Positions 9,745 to 17,379 of a stretch of 64,000 nucleotides of DNA are shown piece after piece. Made by a program: the position numbers and the translations under genes. The notes below the pieces were generated by a model that was given only the letters and a program-made list of their open reading frames with translations, was not told where the DNA came from and made no database searches. Origin of the DNA: Acidimicrobiales bacterium (lineage in GTDB: Bacteria > Actinomycetota > Acidimicrobiia > Acidimicrobiales > UBA8190). The DNA is taken from positions 1 to 64,000 of the forward strand of contig DATKSK010000010.1 of the NCBI GenBank assembly GCA_035531755.1. Reading direction: 5' to 3'. How positions within the stretch are numbered: position 1 is the stretch's first letter; each line of letters begins with the position of its first letter.

Positions 9745-10011
9745 GGTCCGTTCGGGTCCTACAGGCGGATGACGACCGCGCGGCATCGCGACGCGTGACG
9801 GTGGTTCTCGTGCTCCTCCGCTCGCTCTGCCGCCCGGCAAAGCACCCACCACTGACGGTAGTGAGTTCCGCGCGACGGTGCCAGTCATCTCGGCGGACAC
9901 CCCTGCCACCTGGGGTGGAGGGTGTTTCGCCACGACAACGAGTGGCTCGGCCGGCCCCGCGGACCGCCGCCATGGTGGCCCGGGGCGGGCCGCCCCGGGC
10001 ACACTGGGGCC

Positions 10012-10548
10012 GTGGCGGCCAGGACGAGCGCAGGCCTCCTGCTCTACCGGGTGGGCGGGGGCGGGATCGAGGTCATGCTCGTCCACCCGGGCGGGCCGTT
10101 CTGGGCGCGCAGGGACGCCGGCGCGTGGTCGGTCCCCAAGGGCGAGTACGCACCGGGCGAGGACCCCAGGGCCTGCGCCGAGCGCGAGTTCGCGGAGGAG
10201 CTCGGGCGGCGCGCGCCGGAGGGTCCCCGCACCGACCTCGGAGAGGTCCGCCAGGCCGGCGGCAAGCGGGTGCGCGCCTGGGCGGTGCACGGCGACTTCG
10301 ACGCCACCGCCGTGACCAGCAACCTGGTCGACGTGGAGTGGCCGCCGCAGTCGGGTGAGCGGCGCACCTTCCCCGAGGTCGACCGGGCCGCCTGGTTCCC
10401 GCTCGCCGTGGCCCGCACCAGGCTCCTGGCCGGACAGCTGCCGTTGCTCGACCGGCTCGAGCTCGCCCTGGCATCCCCGGCGGCCGCCCTCGGTGACGGC
10501 GGCGGCGGGACTCGCGGCGGCGAGAGCGGCGGCGGACCTGGTTCCTAG
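10012..10548 (+). CDS. Nudix hydrolase
   Basis: Nudix pyrophosphatase acting on an unidentified nucleoside-diphosphate-type substrate. The Nudix box is complete: Gly, five residues, Glu, seven residues, then REFAEELG (about residues 43-65). The N-terminus (TSAGLLLYR, then VHPGGPFWARRDAGAWSVPKG) matches the class that includes DNA-ligase-associated and Ap4A-like Nudix proteins. GTG at 10012 fits the start of the fold; a longer frame begins upstream but adds only low-complexity residues. The tail is Gly-rich. Its stop overlaps the stop of the convergent SDR gene by two bases. Confidence 0.88.
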   Translation: MAARTSAGLLLYRVGGGGIEVMLVHPGGPFWARRDAGAWSVPKGEYAPGEDPRACAEREFAEELGRRAPEGPRTDLGEVRQAGGKRVRAWAVHGDFDATAVTSNLVDVEWPPQSGERRTFPEVDRAAWFPLAVARTRLLAGQLPLLDRLELALASPAAALGDGGGGTRGGESGGGPGS

Positions 10549-11372
10549 GGGATGCCGCCGTCGACGCGCAGCACGGTGCCGGTCGTGAAGCTCGAGGCGT
10601 CGCTGGCGAAGTACAGGACCGTCCCGACCACCTCGTCGGGCTGCCCGCCGCGCTGCAGCGCGTGACGCATGGCGCCCTGGGCGAAGGCGTCCATGTCCCA
10701 CGCCTTGGTCACGTCGGTGAGGAACGGGCCCGCCATGATGCAGTTGACGCGCACCGTCGGGCCCAGCGCGCGGGCGAACCCCACCGTGAGCGTGTTCACC
10801 CCGGCCTTGGCGGCGGCGTAGGGGAGGATCTCGGGGGTGGGCCGGACCGAGCCCACGCTGCTGACGTTGATCACCGAGCCGCCGCCGTCGCGGACCATGC
10901 GGCTGCCGACCAGCGCCGTCAGGCGGAAGACACCCTTCAGGTTGAGGTTCACCACCTTGTCCCACATGGCCTCGGTCACCTCGGTGACGTCGCCGTAGAG
11001 CAGCGACATCCCGGCGTTGTTCACGAGCACGTCCACGCGCCCGAAGGCGTCGTACGCCGCGTCCGCCAGGGACTCGAGCTCGTCCCAGATCCCCACGTTG
11101 CACGCCACGGCGAGCGCCCGGCGGCCCATCGCCTCCACGTCGGCGGCTGCCGCCCGGCAGGCGTCGAGCTTGCGGCTGGCGATGACGACGTCGGCGCCCG
11201 CGGCGGACAGGCCGAGCACCATGGCTCGCCCGAGCCCCCGGCTCCCGCCCGTCACCAGCGCCACCTTGCCGGTGAGGTCGAAGCGCGCCGCCGGTGATGG
11301 CGACGCCGGCGCCGGCGCCGGGCGCGACGTCGGCGTCGGGCGTGACGGCGGTGTCGGCGCCGGGCCCGCCAT
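10545..11372 (-). CDS. Short-chain dehydrogenase/reductase (LvaD-like position)
   Basis: NAD(P)-dependent SDR of 275 residues. After about 30 Pro/Ala/Thr-rich residues, the Rossmann motif TGGSRGLG, the NNAG motif, the catalytic Ser (NVSS) and YAAAK (Tyr/Lys) are all present, and the protein ends with the usual VDGG. It is the last gene of a run in which dehydrogenase, APH-fold kinase and SDR overlap by one to four bases. By analogy with the levulinate (lva) genes of pseudomonads it could oxidise the 3-hydroxyacyl-CoA formed after isomerisation of a 4-hydroxyacyl-CoA. That role is inferred from context, not from residues. Its ATG shares one base with the upstream gene's TGA. Confidence 0.9.
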   Translation of the reverse strand: MAGPAPTPPSRPTPTSRPAPAPASPSPAARFDLTGKVALVTGGSRGLGRAMVLGLSAAGADVVIASRKLDACRAAAADVEAMGRRALAVACNVGIWDELESLADAAYDAFGRVDVLVNNAGMSLLYGDVTEVTEAMWDKVVNLNLKGVFRLTALVGSRMVRDGGGSVINVSSVGSVRPTPEILPYAAAKAGVNTLTVGFARALGPTVRVNCIMAGPFLTDVTKAWDMDAFAQGAMRHALQRGGQPDEVVGTVLYFASDASSFTTGTVLRVDGGIP

Positions 11373-12436
11373 CACAGCGTGGTGGTGCCGGCGAGCTCGG
11401 CGGCGCGCTCGGCCAGGCTGAGCACGACGTCGCCGAACGCCTCCATCTTCGGGTTGTCGGCGCGTCCCTGGACGACGCGCGCGTATCCCGCCTCGAGGAC
11501 GACGGCGAGCTTGAAGCGGGCCAGGATGACGTAGTAGTCGATCTCGTCCACGGAGCGCCCGCTCGTGCGGGCGTAGTACTCCAGCAGCTCGGCGCGCGAC
11601 GGCATGCCGGTGTAGTCGACGTAGCTGCCCGCGGTGCGATCCTCGTCGGCGTCGAGCCAGCCCTGTATGACCCAGCCGAGGTCGAGCAGTGGGTCGCCCA
11701 CCGTGGCCATCTCCCAGTCGACGATGGCGGCCAGGCGCGCCGGGGCGCCGTGGCGGAACATGACGTTGGCGAACTGGTAGTCGCCGTGCATGATCCCCGG
11801 CTCGTAGTGACGTGGCCGGTGGGCGCGCAGCCACTGCGCGGCGGCGTCGAGCCCGGGGATGTCGCGGAACTGCACGGCGGACAGGTGGCTCATCCACCGG
11901 TCCACCTGGCGCTCGTGGAACCCGTCGGGCCGGCCGAAGCCCTCCAGCCCTTTCGCCCGCCAGTCGACGGTGGCGAGCGTGGCGATGCCGTCGACCAGCT
12001 GGAAGGCCAGGCCACGGCGGGCATCGAGGTCCGATTCGAAGGGTGCGGGCCACCCTCCGCCGCCCATCGGCGACCAGCCGTCGACATATTCCATCACGTA
12101 GAAGCAGCCGCCCATCACGTCGGGGTCGTCGCACACCGCCAGGGCCCGGGCGTGGGGCACGCCGGTGTCGGCCAGCGCGGCGAGGAGCCGGTACTCGCGC
12201 AGCATGGTCTCGTTGCGGCCCTCGGGGACGATGCGCGGCGGCCGCCGCAGCGCCATGCGGTGCTCGCCGCGGCGCAGGTCGAACAGCTCGTTGGAGGCGC
12301 CGCCGGTGATGAACGTCGCCTCGAGCGACTCGCCCGCCCCCGGCAGCCCCTGCTCGTCCAGGAAGGCGGCCAGGCGGTCGAGGTCGACGAGTCCCTGTGT
12401 GCGGGCCTCGTCGGCGGCGGGCGCCTCGGGGCTCAC
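11372..12436 (-). CDS. APH-fold kinase (phosphotransferase family, LvaA/ACAD11-N-like)
   Basis: Aminoglycoside-phosphotransferase-fold kinase of the group fused to acyl-CoA dehydrogenases in vertebrate ACAD10/11 and encoded separately as LvaA in levulinate degradation. Residues seen: ITGGASNELF near residue 43 (nucleotide loop), HGDYQFANVMF (catalytic Asp and Asn) and VDWEMATVGDPLLDLGW (metal-binding Asp). The expected reaction is phosphorylation of the 4-hydroxyl of a 4-hydroxyacyl-CoA, known for the family and inferred here. GTG at 12436 overlaps the stop of the upstream dehydrogenase by four bases (GTGA), so translation is coupled. An antibiotic-modifying role is unlikely in this context. 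Confidence 0.9.
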   Translation of the reverse strand: MSPEAPAADEARTQGLVDLDRLAAFLDEQGLPGAGESLEATFITGGASNELFDLRRGEHRMALRRPPRIVPEGRNETMLREYRLLAALADTGVPHARALAVCDDPDVMGGCFYVMEYVDGWSPMGGGGWPAPFESDLDARRGLAFQLVDGIATLATVDWRAKGLEGFGRPDGFHERQVDRWMSHLSAVQFRDIPGLDAAAQWLRAHRPRHYEPGIMHGDYQFANVMFRHGAPARLAAIVDWEMATVGDPLLDLGWVIQGWLDADEDRTAGSYVDYTGMPSRAELLEYYARTSGRSVDEIDYYVILARFKLAVVLEAGYARVVQGRADNPKMEAFGDVVLSLAERAAELAGTTTL

Positions 12437-13743
12437 TGGTTGGCCACCTCGTGCTCGAGGTGCTCGACGAACTTCTCACGCGCCGCGGCCAGCTTCACCG
12501 GGAGGTGCTCGGTCGGCCACGCGCCGGGCGCCGCCTTGTAGCGCTTCAGGACCTGGCGGGCGACCGTGACCCGGTGCACCTCGCTCGGCCCGTCGACGAG
12601 GCCCATGACCGGCACCATCATCCAGTAGCCGCCGAGGGGGAGCTCGTTGGAGACGCCGAGGGCGCCGTGCACCTGGATCGCCCGCTGGACGATGTCGTGG
12701 AGGACCTGGGCGGTGAGCACCTTGATCGCCGCGATGTCGTGGCGGACCTTGCGGTAGTCGCGGTACCGGTCGATCTCCCACGCCACGTACAGCACGAACA
12801 GCCGGAACTGCATGAGCTGGGCATAGGAGTCGGCGATGTAGTTCTGCACGCTCTGCTTGTCCGCCAGCAGGCTGCCCTGCGTCTGGCGCGACAGTGCGCG
12901 CTCGCACATCATGTCGAGCGCCTTCTGGCACACCCCCACTGTGCGCATGGCGTGGTGGATCCGGCCCCCGCCGAGGCGCGTCTGGGCGATGGCGAACGCC
13001 TGCCCCTCGCCACCGAGCAGGCTGTCGGCCGGCACCCGTGCCTCGTCGTAGTGGATGAGCGCGTGCATGCCCTCGTGGCCGTCGCCGAAGTGCTCGCCCA
13101 TGAGCCCGACATTCCGGACGATCTCGACGCCGGGGGTGTCCGTCGGCACCAGGAACATCGACATCCCCTGGTACGCGCTCACGTCGGGGTCGGTCACGGC
13201 CATCACGATGAGGAACGACGACGTCCGGGCGTTCGACGAGAAGAACTTCCATCCGTCGATGACCCACTCGTCCCCGTCGCGCCGGGCGCGGGTCGTGAAC
13301 CGGGTCGGGTCCGACCCGCCCTGCGGCTCGGTCATCGAGTAGGACGAGAAGATCTCGCCGTCGAGCAGCGGGCGCAGGTAGCGCTCCTTCTGCTCGTCGG
13401 TCCCGTAGTGGGCGATGATCTCGGCGTTGCCCGTGTCCGGCGCCTGGCAGCCGAAGATGATCGGCGCCCAGCGCGAGCGCCCGAGGATCTCGTTCATGAG
13501 CGAGAGCTTCACCTGGCCGTAACCCTCGCCCCCGAGTTCGGGGCCGAGGTGGCACGCCCACAGCTTCTGCTCCCGCACGGCGTGCTTGAGCGGGTCGACG
13601 ATCTTCCGGAGCTCGTCGTCGAGCGGATGGAAGGTGCGGTCGCCCCAGAGCAGGTCGAGCGGCTCGACCTCCTCGCGGACGAAGGCGTCCATCCAGTCGA
13701 GCTTGGCCTGGAACTCAGGCTCCGTGGAGAAGTCCCAACCCAA
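12433..13743 (-). CDS. Acyl-CoA dehydrogenase (ACAD11/LvaC-like)
   Basis: Flavin-dependent acyl-CoA dehydrogenase of 436 residues, longer than ordinary fatty-acid enzymes and with the N-terminus (GWDFSTEPEFQAKLDWMDAF) typical of the ACAD11 group. Other landmarks are MTEPQGGSDPTRF, WKFFSSNAR and the C-terminal QVHGALGVSNELPLGG flavin-contact region. In the levulinate pathway the homologue LvaC removes the phosphate placed by LvaA and re-hydrates the product, moving a 4-hydroxy group to position 3. The adjacent overlapping kinase gene supports that role here. The likely start is TTG at 13743 with GAGG about 10 bases upstream, an unusual start codon. It lies 9 bases after the small coiled-coil gene. 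Confidence 0.92.
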   Translation of the reverse strand: MGWDFSTEPEFQAKLDWMDAFVREEVEPLDLLWGDRTFHPLDDELRKIVDPLKHAVREQKLWACHLGPELGGEGYGQVKLSLMNEILGRSRWAPIIFGCQAPDTGNAEIIAHYGTDEQKERYLRPLLDGEIFSSYSMTEPQGGSDPTRFTTRARRDGDEWVIDGWKFFSSNARTSSFLIVMAVTDPDVSAYQGMSMFLVPTDTPGVEIVRNVGLMGEHFGDGHEGMHALIHYDEARVPADSLLGGEGQAFAIAQTRLGGGRIHHAMRTVGVCQKALDMMCERALSRQTQGSLLADKQSVQNYIADSYAQLMQFRLFVLYVAWEIDRYRDYRKVRHDIAAIKVLTAQVLHDIVQRAIQVHGALGVSNELPLGGYWMMVPVMGLVDGPSEVHRVTVARQVLKRYKAAPGAWPTEHLPVKLAAAREKFVEHLEHEVANQ

Positions 13744-13752
13744 CGGCCGGCC

Positions 13753-14196
13753 TCAGCCTTCGCTATCGCCCGAGCCGTACTGCGCCTGGGGGATGGCCCC
13801 GCCCGACGCCGCCGGCGGTGGCGCCGCCGGGGCGGGGGGCGACGTGGGGGTGGGCGACGTGGGGGTGGGCATGGTGGCGGTGGGCATGGTGGCGGTGGGG
13901 TCGACCACCCCGGTCGACTCCGCCACCGCGGCGTTGGCCGACGTCACCGATACCGCGCCGTGCTCGGCCTCGTGCGCCTGGATCATGCCGACCAGCTCGG
14001 CCGCCCTCGCCTCGGCGCCGGCATCGGCACGGCCGACGCGTTGGTGGTAGGAGATGCCGCCCAGTTCCAGGAGCAGGGCGTCGGCCTTGCGCTTGGCCTG
14101 CACCTCGGCGAGCTTCGCCTGGCCCGCCTGCCCGGCCTGCTGGGCCTTCTCCGCGAGCTGTGTCGCCTGTGACTTCACCTTGTCCATCAATCCCAT
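13753..14196 (-). CDS. Small coiled-coil protein with repetitive Pro/Thr tail
   Basis: Unrecognised 147-residue soluble protein. Residues 1-60 are an Ala/Lys/Gln-rich amphipathic coiled coil (MGLMDKVKSQATQLAEKAQQ), followed by a short helical region. The Thr/Pro tail is encoded by two different 15-base direct repeats, giving PTATMPTATM and PTPTSPTPTS. The ATG at 14196 has a textbook GAGGAGGT ribosome site. It sits between the acyl-CoA ligase and dehydrogenase genes of the presumed hydroxy-acid operon. The small protein LvaB, needed for LvaA activity in Pseudomonas, occupies a comparable place, but no sequence similarity is claimed. Confidence 0.75.
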   Translation of the reverse strand: MGLMDKVKSQATQLAEKAQQAGQAGQAKLAEVQAKRKADALLLELGGISYHQRVGRADAGAEARAAELVGMIQAHEAEHGAVSVTSANAAVAESTGVVDPTATMPTATMPTPTSPTPTSPPAPAAPPPAASGGAIPQAQYGSGDSEG

Positions 14197-14381
14197 GACC
14201 GACCTCCTCGTCGGGACACGTCGCGGGACGCGGCTGCGGCGCGACGGTCGGACCCGACTGTAGGCGACGGGCGTCGACGACGATGGGGCGCGGCGCGCGA
14301 GCTCCCCGGCCGTGGCCCGGCCGAGGACACCTTCGCACCCATGACCACGACGGTGCCCTCGAGGTCCCGCACCGCCCGGGC

Positions 14382-16082
14382 TCACACGTCGAGCAATGCC
14401 CGTCGACCGTGGGCGTCGAAACGGTCGTCGAGCTCGGCCACGTCGCCGGCGGTGAGCCGCCGGTAGGCGGTGCTGCTCCCCCGGCGCTCCTCGATCGGGC
14501 GCCACCACACGGGGTCGGCCGTCTTCCACGACTCGCGCCGCAGGGGACGCTTGTCCACCTTGCCGGTGCCCGTGAGAGGGACGCCGGCCGTGACGCGCAC
14601 GAATCGCGGCGCCCACTTCGTGCCGAGGTCGGGCTGGGCGGCGAGGAACGAGTCGAAGGCGTCGGGGTCGAATCCGCCCGGGTCGGCGAGCTCGAGCACC
14701 GCCATGACCTGGTCCCCGGTCCGGGGGTCGGGCACGGGGAAGACCACGGCGGTCACGACCCCGGGGAACCCGGCCAGGATCCGCTCGACGGGCGCGGCCG
14801 CGAAGTTCTCGCCGTCGACTCGCAGCCAGTCGGCCTTGCGCCCGGCGAAGTAGAAGAAGCCCTCGGCGTCGCGGTACCCGAGGTCCCCCGACCAGAACCA
14901 GCCGTCCCGGGTGCGCTCGGCGTCGGCCTCGTCGTTGGCGTAGTAGCCCTCGAAGCGCGCCGCCCCGTCGCGGCCCACGATCTCGCCGATGGCGGCCGCC
15001 GCGTTGTGCAGCCTGCCCTCGGCGTCGATGTCGGCCGGGGGGCACACCCGCCCGGCGTCGTCCACGATGACGACGTCGGTGCCCGGCGGGGGCTTGCCCA
15101 TGGCCTGGCGGGGCGTGCCCGGCACGCGCGACATCGAGATGGCTCCCTCGCTCGACCCGTACCCCTCGACAACCGGGCAGCGGAAGCGCCGTTTGAACGT
15201 CGAGATGTCGCGCGGCGAGGCGTCGGTCCCGAAGCCGAACCGCAGCGTGTTGTCGGCGTCGTCGTCGGCGGGCGCCGTGGCGAGGACGTACGCCAGAGCC
15301 CGGCCCACATAGTTGAAGTAGGTGACGCCGTAGCGCCTGACGTCGGGGAGGAAGCCCGAAGCCGAGAAGCGCCGCCGGAGCACCAGTGTGGCCCCGGCCG
15401 CCACCGCCGGGACGACGCAGGTGTTGAGGGCGTTGCCGTGGAACATGGGCATGGCGCAGTACATGACGTCGTCGGGACCGAAGCCCGACCCCGCCGCCAT
15501 CACGCTCGCCTGCGCCGCCATGCGGCCCTGGCTGACACGGACCGCCTTCGGGGCCCCGGTCGATCCCGACGTGAACAGCAGGAGGTAGAGCGCGTCGGCT
15601 CCAGGGAGCGCGCCCGGCGCGCCCGGCACGGCCGGCGCCGCGCCCGGCACGGCCGGCACGGCCGGCACGCCCGGCGGCAGTCCGTCGGCATAGGCCCGGT
15701 CGTCGGCGACCAGGACCCGGCCCGGGGCGACGCCGATGTCGAGGCCGTCGAGCAGGGACAGCTGTGCGCTGTCGGTCACGACGAGCTGGCAGTCCGTGTG
15801 GCGCACGTCACGGGCCAGCTCCTCGCCCCGACGGGTGGGGTTGATGCCCACGACCGCGGCACCGGCGAGCGCCGCGCCCCCCAGCAGGAAGAGGTACTCC
15901 GGGACGTTCTCGAGGAGCACCCCGATGTGGAAGGGCCCGGGGCGCCGCAGCGCCGACAGCATGTGCGCCCGTGCCGTGGACGCGGCCACGATCTGCCGCC
16001 AGCTCCACGACTCGTCCTCGAAGCGCAGTCCCGGGTGGTCGTCGTCACGGCGCGACAGGAAGAGCTCGGCCACCGTGGTCAC
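14382..16082 (-). CDS. FATP/FadD-type acyl-CoA ligase
   Basis: AMP-forming acyl-CoA synthetase activating an organic or fatty acid. The ATP-binding loop LFTSGSTGAPKA, the motif VVEGYGSSEG, SGDLGYRDAEGFFYFAGR and the C-terminal lysine motif GTGKVDKRPL are present. DWLRVDGENFAAAP is characteristic of the FATP-like subgroup and is shared with the ligase at 53902-55716. Two starts are in frame. ATG 16112 lies exactly across the start codon of the divergent kinase. GTG 16082 has a TATCGT -10 element seven bases upstream (16095-16090) and would be leaderless; GTG is chosen here for that reason. It heads the presumed hydroxy-acid operon (LvaE-like place). Confidence 0.9.
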   Translation of the reverse strand: MTTVAELFLSRRDDDHPGLRFEDESWSWRQIVAASTARAHMLSALRRPGPFHIGVLLENVPEYLFLLGGAALAGAAVVGINPTRRGEELARDVRHTDCQLVVTDSAQLSLLDGLDIGVAPGRVLVADDRAYADGLPPGVPAVPAVPGAAPAVPGAPGALPGADALYLLLFTSGSTGAPKAVRVSQGRMAAQASVMAAGSGFGPDDVMYCAMPMFHGNALNTCVVPAVAAGATLVLRRRFSASGFLPDVRRYGVTYFNYVGRALAYVLATAPADDDADNTLRFGFGTDASPRDISTFKRRFRCPVVEGYGSSEGAISMSRVPGTPRQAMGKPPPGTDVVIVDDAGRVCPPADIDAEGRLHNAAAAIGEIVGRDGAARFEGYYANDEADAERTRDGWFWSGDLGYRDAEGFFYFAGRKADWLRVDGENFAAAPVERILAGFPGVVTAVVFPVPDPRTGDQVMAVLELADPGGFDPDAFDSFLAAQPDLGTKWAPRFVRVTAGVPLTGTGKVDKRPLRRESWKTADPVWWRPIEERRGSSTAYRRLTAGDVAELDDRFDAHGRRALLDV

Positions 16083-16089
16083 CGGCCCG

Positions 16090-16099
16090 ACGATAGTTT
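16090..16099. promoter_or_regulatory. Overlapping divergent -10 elements
   Basis: The ten bases ACGATAGTTT contain a TANNNT -10-like hexamer on each strand: TAGTTT (plus, 16094-16099) toward the kinase and TATCGT (minus, 16095-16090) toward the ligase. The minus element is seven bases from an in-frame GTG; the plus element is eleven bases from the kinase ATG. No convincing -35 was seen. Prediction from spacing only. Confidence 0.4.
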
Positions 16100-16110
16100 G
16101 ATGGCCTCCC

Positions 16111-17193
16111 ATGGGGATCTCTCAGCCACGCGACCTCGACGCGCTGCGCCACGGGCTCACCCGGTGGCTGCGCTCCCGGCGGCCCGATGCGCTCGACGTG
16201 CGCGTGGCCCCGCTCGAGCAGCCCGCCACCGGCCTGTCGAGCGAGACGCTCTTCCTCGAGGTGGCGTGGGAGCTCGGTGAGCGCGCGGCACCACGCCTCG
16301 AGCACACCTCGGCCGTCGTCCGGCTCCCCCCCAACGGCGACGGGCTGTTCCCCACCTACGACCTCGGAATGCAGGGCCGGCTGCAGGCGGTGCTGGCCGG
16401 CGCCGGGGTGCCGGCCGTGGCGCCCCTGGCCGTCGAGGAGGACGCCGGGTGGGTGGGCGCACCGTTCCTGCTCATGCCGCGTGTGGCGGGCCGGGTGGTG
16501 CAGGCCGAGAAGCCCTATCTGCGCACGGGGTGGCTGGCGGAGGCGACGCCGGCGGGGCAGGCCAAGCTCCACGCCCAGGTCGTCGACGTCCTGGCCCGGG
16601 TCCACCGGCTGGACCCGGTGGCACTGGGCTGCGACGCCGTCCTGCCGGCACGGTCGGCCGGGGGTTCGGGAACCGGTCGGCTGGCCGGCGAGGTCGAACA
16701 CTGGGCCGGCTACCTGGCATGGGCGGGCGAGGGGTCGGCGCCCGCGGTGTTCGAGGAGGGCGTCCGGTGGTGCCGTGCGCACCTCCCCCGCCACGAGCCG
16801 CCCCCGTCGCTGCTGTGGGGCGACGTGCAGCTCGGCAACGTCCTCGTGGGCGACGACATGGACATCACCGCCGTCCTCGACTTCGAGATGGCGACGATCG
16901 CCCCCGCCGAGGTCGACCTGGCCTGGTTCCTGGTCCTCCACGCCATGGCCGTCGACCGCTGCCGCGGCGACCTCCCCGGGTTCCCCGGGCGCGACGCCAC
17001 CGTCGCCGCCTACGAGGGCCGGCTGGGGCGTCCCCTTGCCGACCTGCGGTGGTACGAGGCGTTCGCCGCCCTGCGCAGCGGGGCCATCCTCGTCCGGGCC
17101 GCGCGCTTGCTGGCTCAGCTCGGGGTCGACGACAGCTGGCTCACGCAGGCGAACCCCACCGTCGACCTGCTGGGCGGGCTCATCGCGGGCTGA
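16111..17193 (+). CDS. APH-fold phosphotransferase family kinase
   Basis: Second kinase of the ACAD10/11-N-terminal-like APH family, 360 residues. TGLSSETLFLEV is the nucleotide loop, LLWGDVQLGNVLV the catalytic loop (Trp in place of the usual His, but Asp and Asn kept, a variant common in actinobacterial members) and LDFEMATIAPAEVDLAW the metal loop. The substrate is unknown, likely a hydroxyacyl-CoA or other small hydroxyl compound rather than an antibiotic. The ATG has no ribosome site and lies eleven bases from a TAGTTT element, suggesting an almost leaderless transcript. It diverges from the acyl-CoA ligase of the hydroxy-acid operon. Confidence 0.88.
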   Translation: MGISQPRDLDALRHGLTRWLRSRRPDALDVRVAPLEQPATGLSSETLFLEVAWELGERAAPRLEHTSAVVRLPPNGDGLFPTYDLGMQGRLQAVLAGAGVPAVAPLAVEEDAGWVGAPFLLMPRVAGRVVQAEKPYLRTGWLAEATPAGQAKLHAQVVDVLARVHRLDPVALGCDAVLPARSAGGSGTGRLAGEVEHWAGYLAWAGEGSAPAVFEEGVRWCRAHLPRHEPPPSLLWGDVQLGNVLVGDDMDITAVLDFEMATIAPAEVDLAWFLVLHAMAVDRCRGDLPGFPGRDATVAAYEGRLGRPLADLRWYEAFAALRSGAILVRAARLLAQLGVDDSWLTQANPTVDLLGGLIAG

Positions 17194-17306
17194 CAGCGCG
17201 CCGGGGTGCGGGCCCCGTGCCGCGGCCGTGATGCTGGCCCCCGGTCGCCACCTGGCACTCCGGGCCGAACAGGCCCTGACCCCGGGCCGGCCCGCCCCGG
17301 CAGGTG

Positions 17307-17336
17307 ATGAGCCAGGCTCATTGAGAGGTAATCTCA
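17307..17336. promoter_or_regulatory. Two abutting palindromes, probable MarR operators
   Basis: Two 15-base inverted repeats lie back to back: ATGAGCCAGGCTCAT (17307-17321, perfect 7+1+7) and TGAGAGGTAATCTCA (17322-17336, TGAGA and TCTCA arms). Both share TGAG...CTCA ends. The second overlaps a TAATCT -10-like hexamer (17329-17334), so binding would block transcription of the MarR gene starting at 17380. Autoregulation by the MarR protein is inferred. Confidence 0.6.
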
Positions 17337-17379
17337 CTAACTGCCCGGACGACCGCGGCCGGGAGCAGGAAGGAGCCTG

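Noticed and set aside
9745-10011. Possible riboswitch-like leader of the CAP protein (GGCAAAGC, GGTAGTG, short inverted repeats)
   Set aside because: Neither the cyclic-di-GMP nor the cyclic-di-AMP riboswitch pattern could be completed on either strand.
11372-12436. Aminoglycoside resistance gene
   Set aside because: The APH fold is present, but the overlap with an ACAD11-like dehydrogenase and an SDR points to a metabolic kinase.
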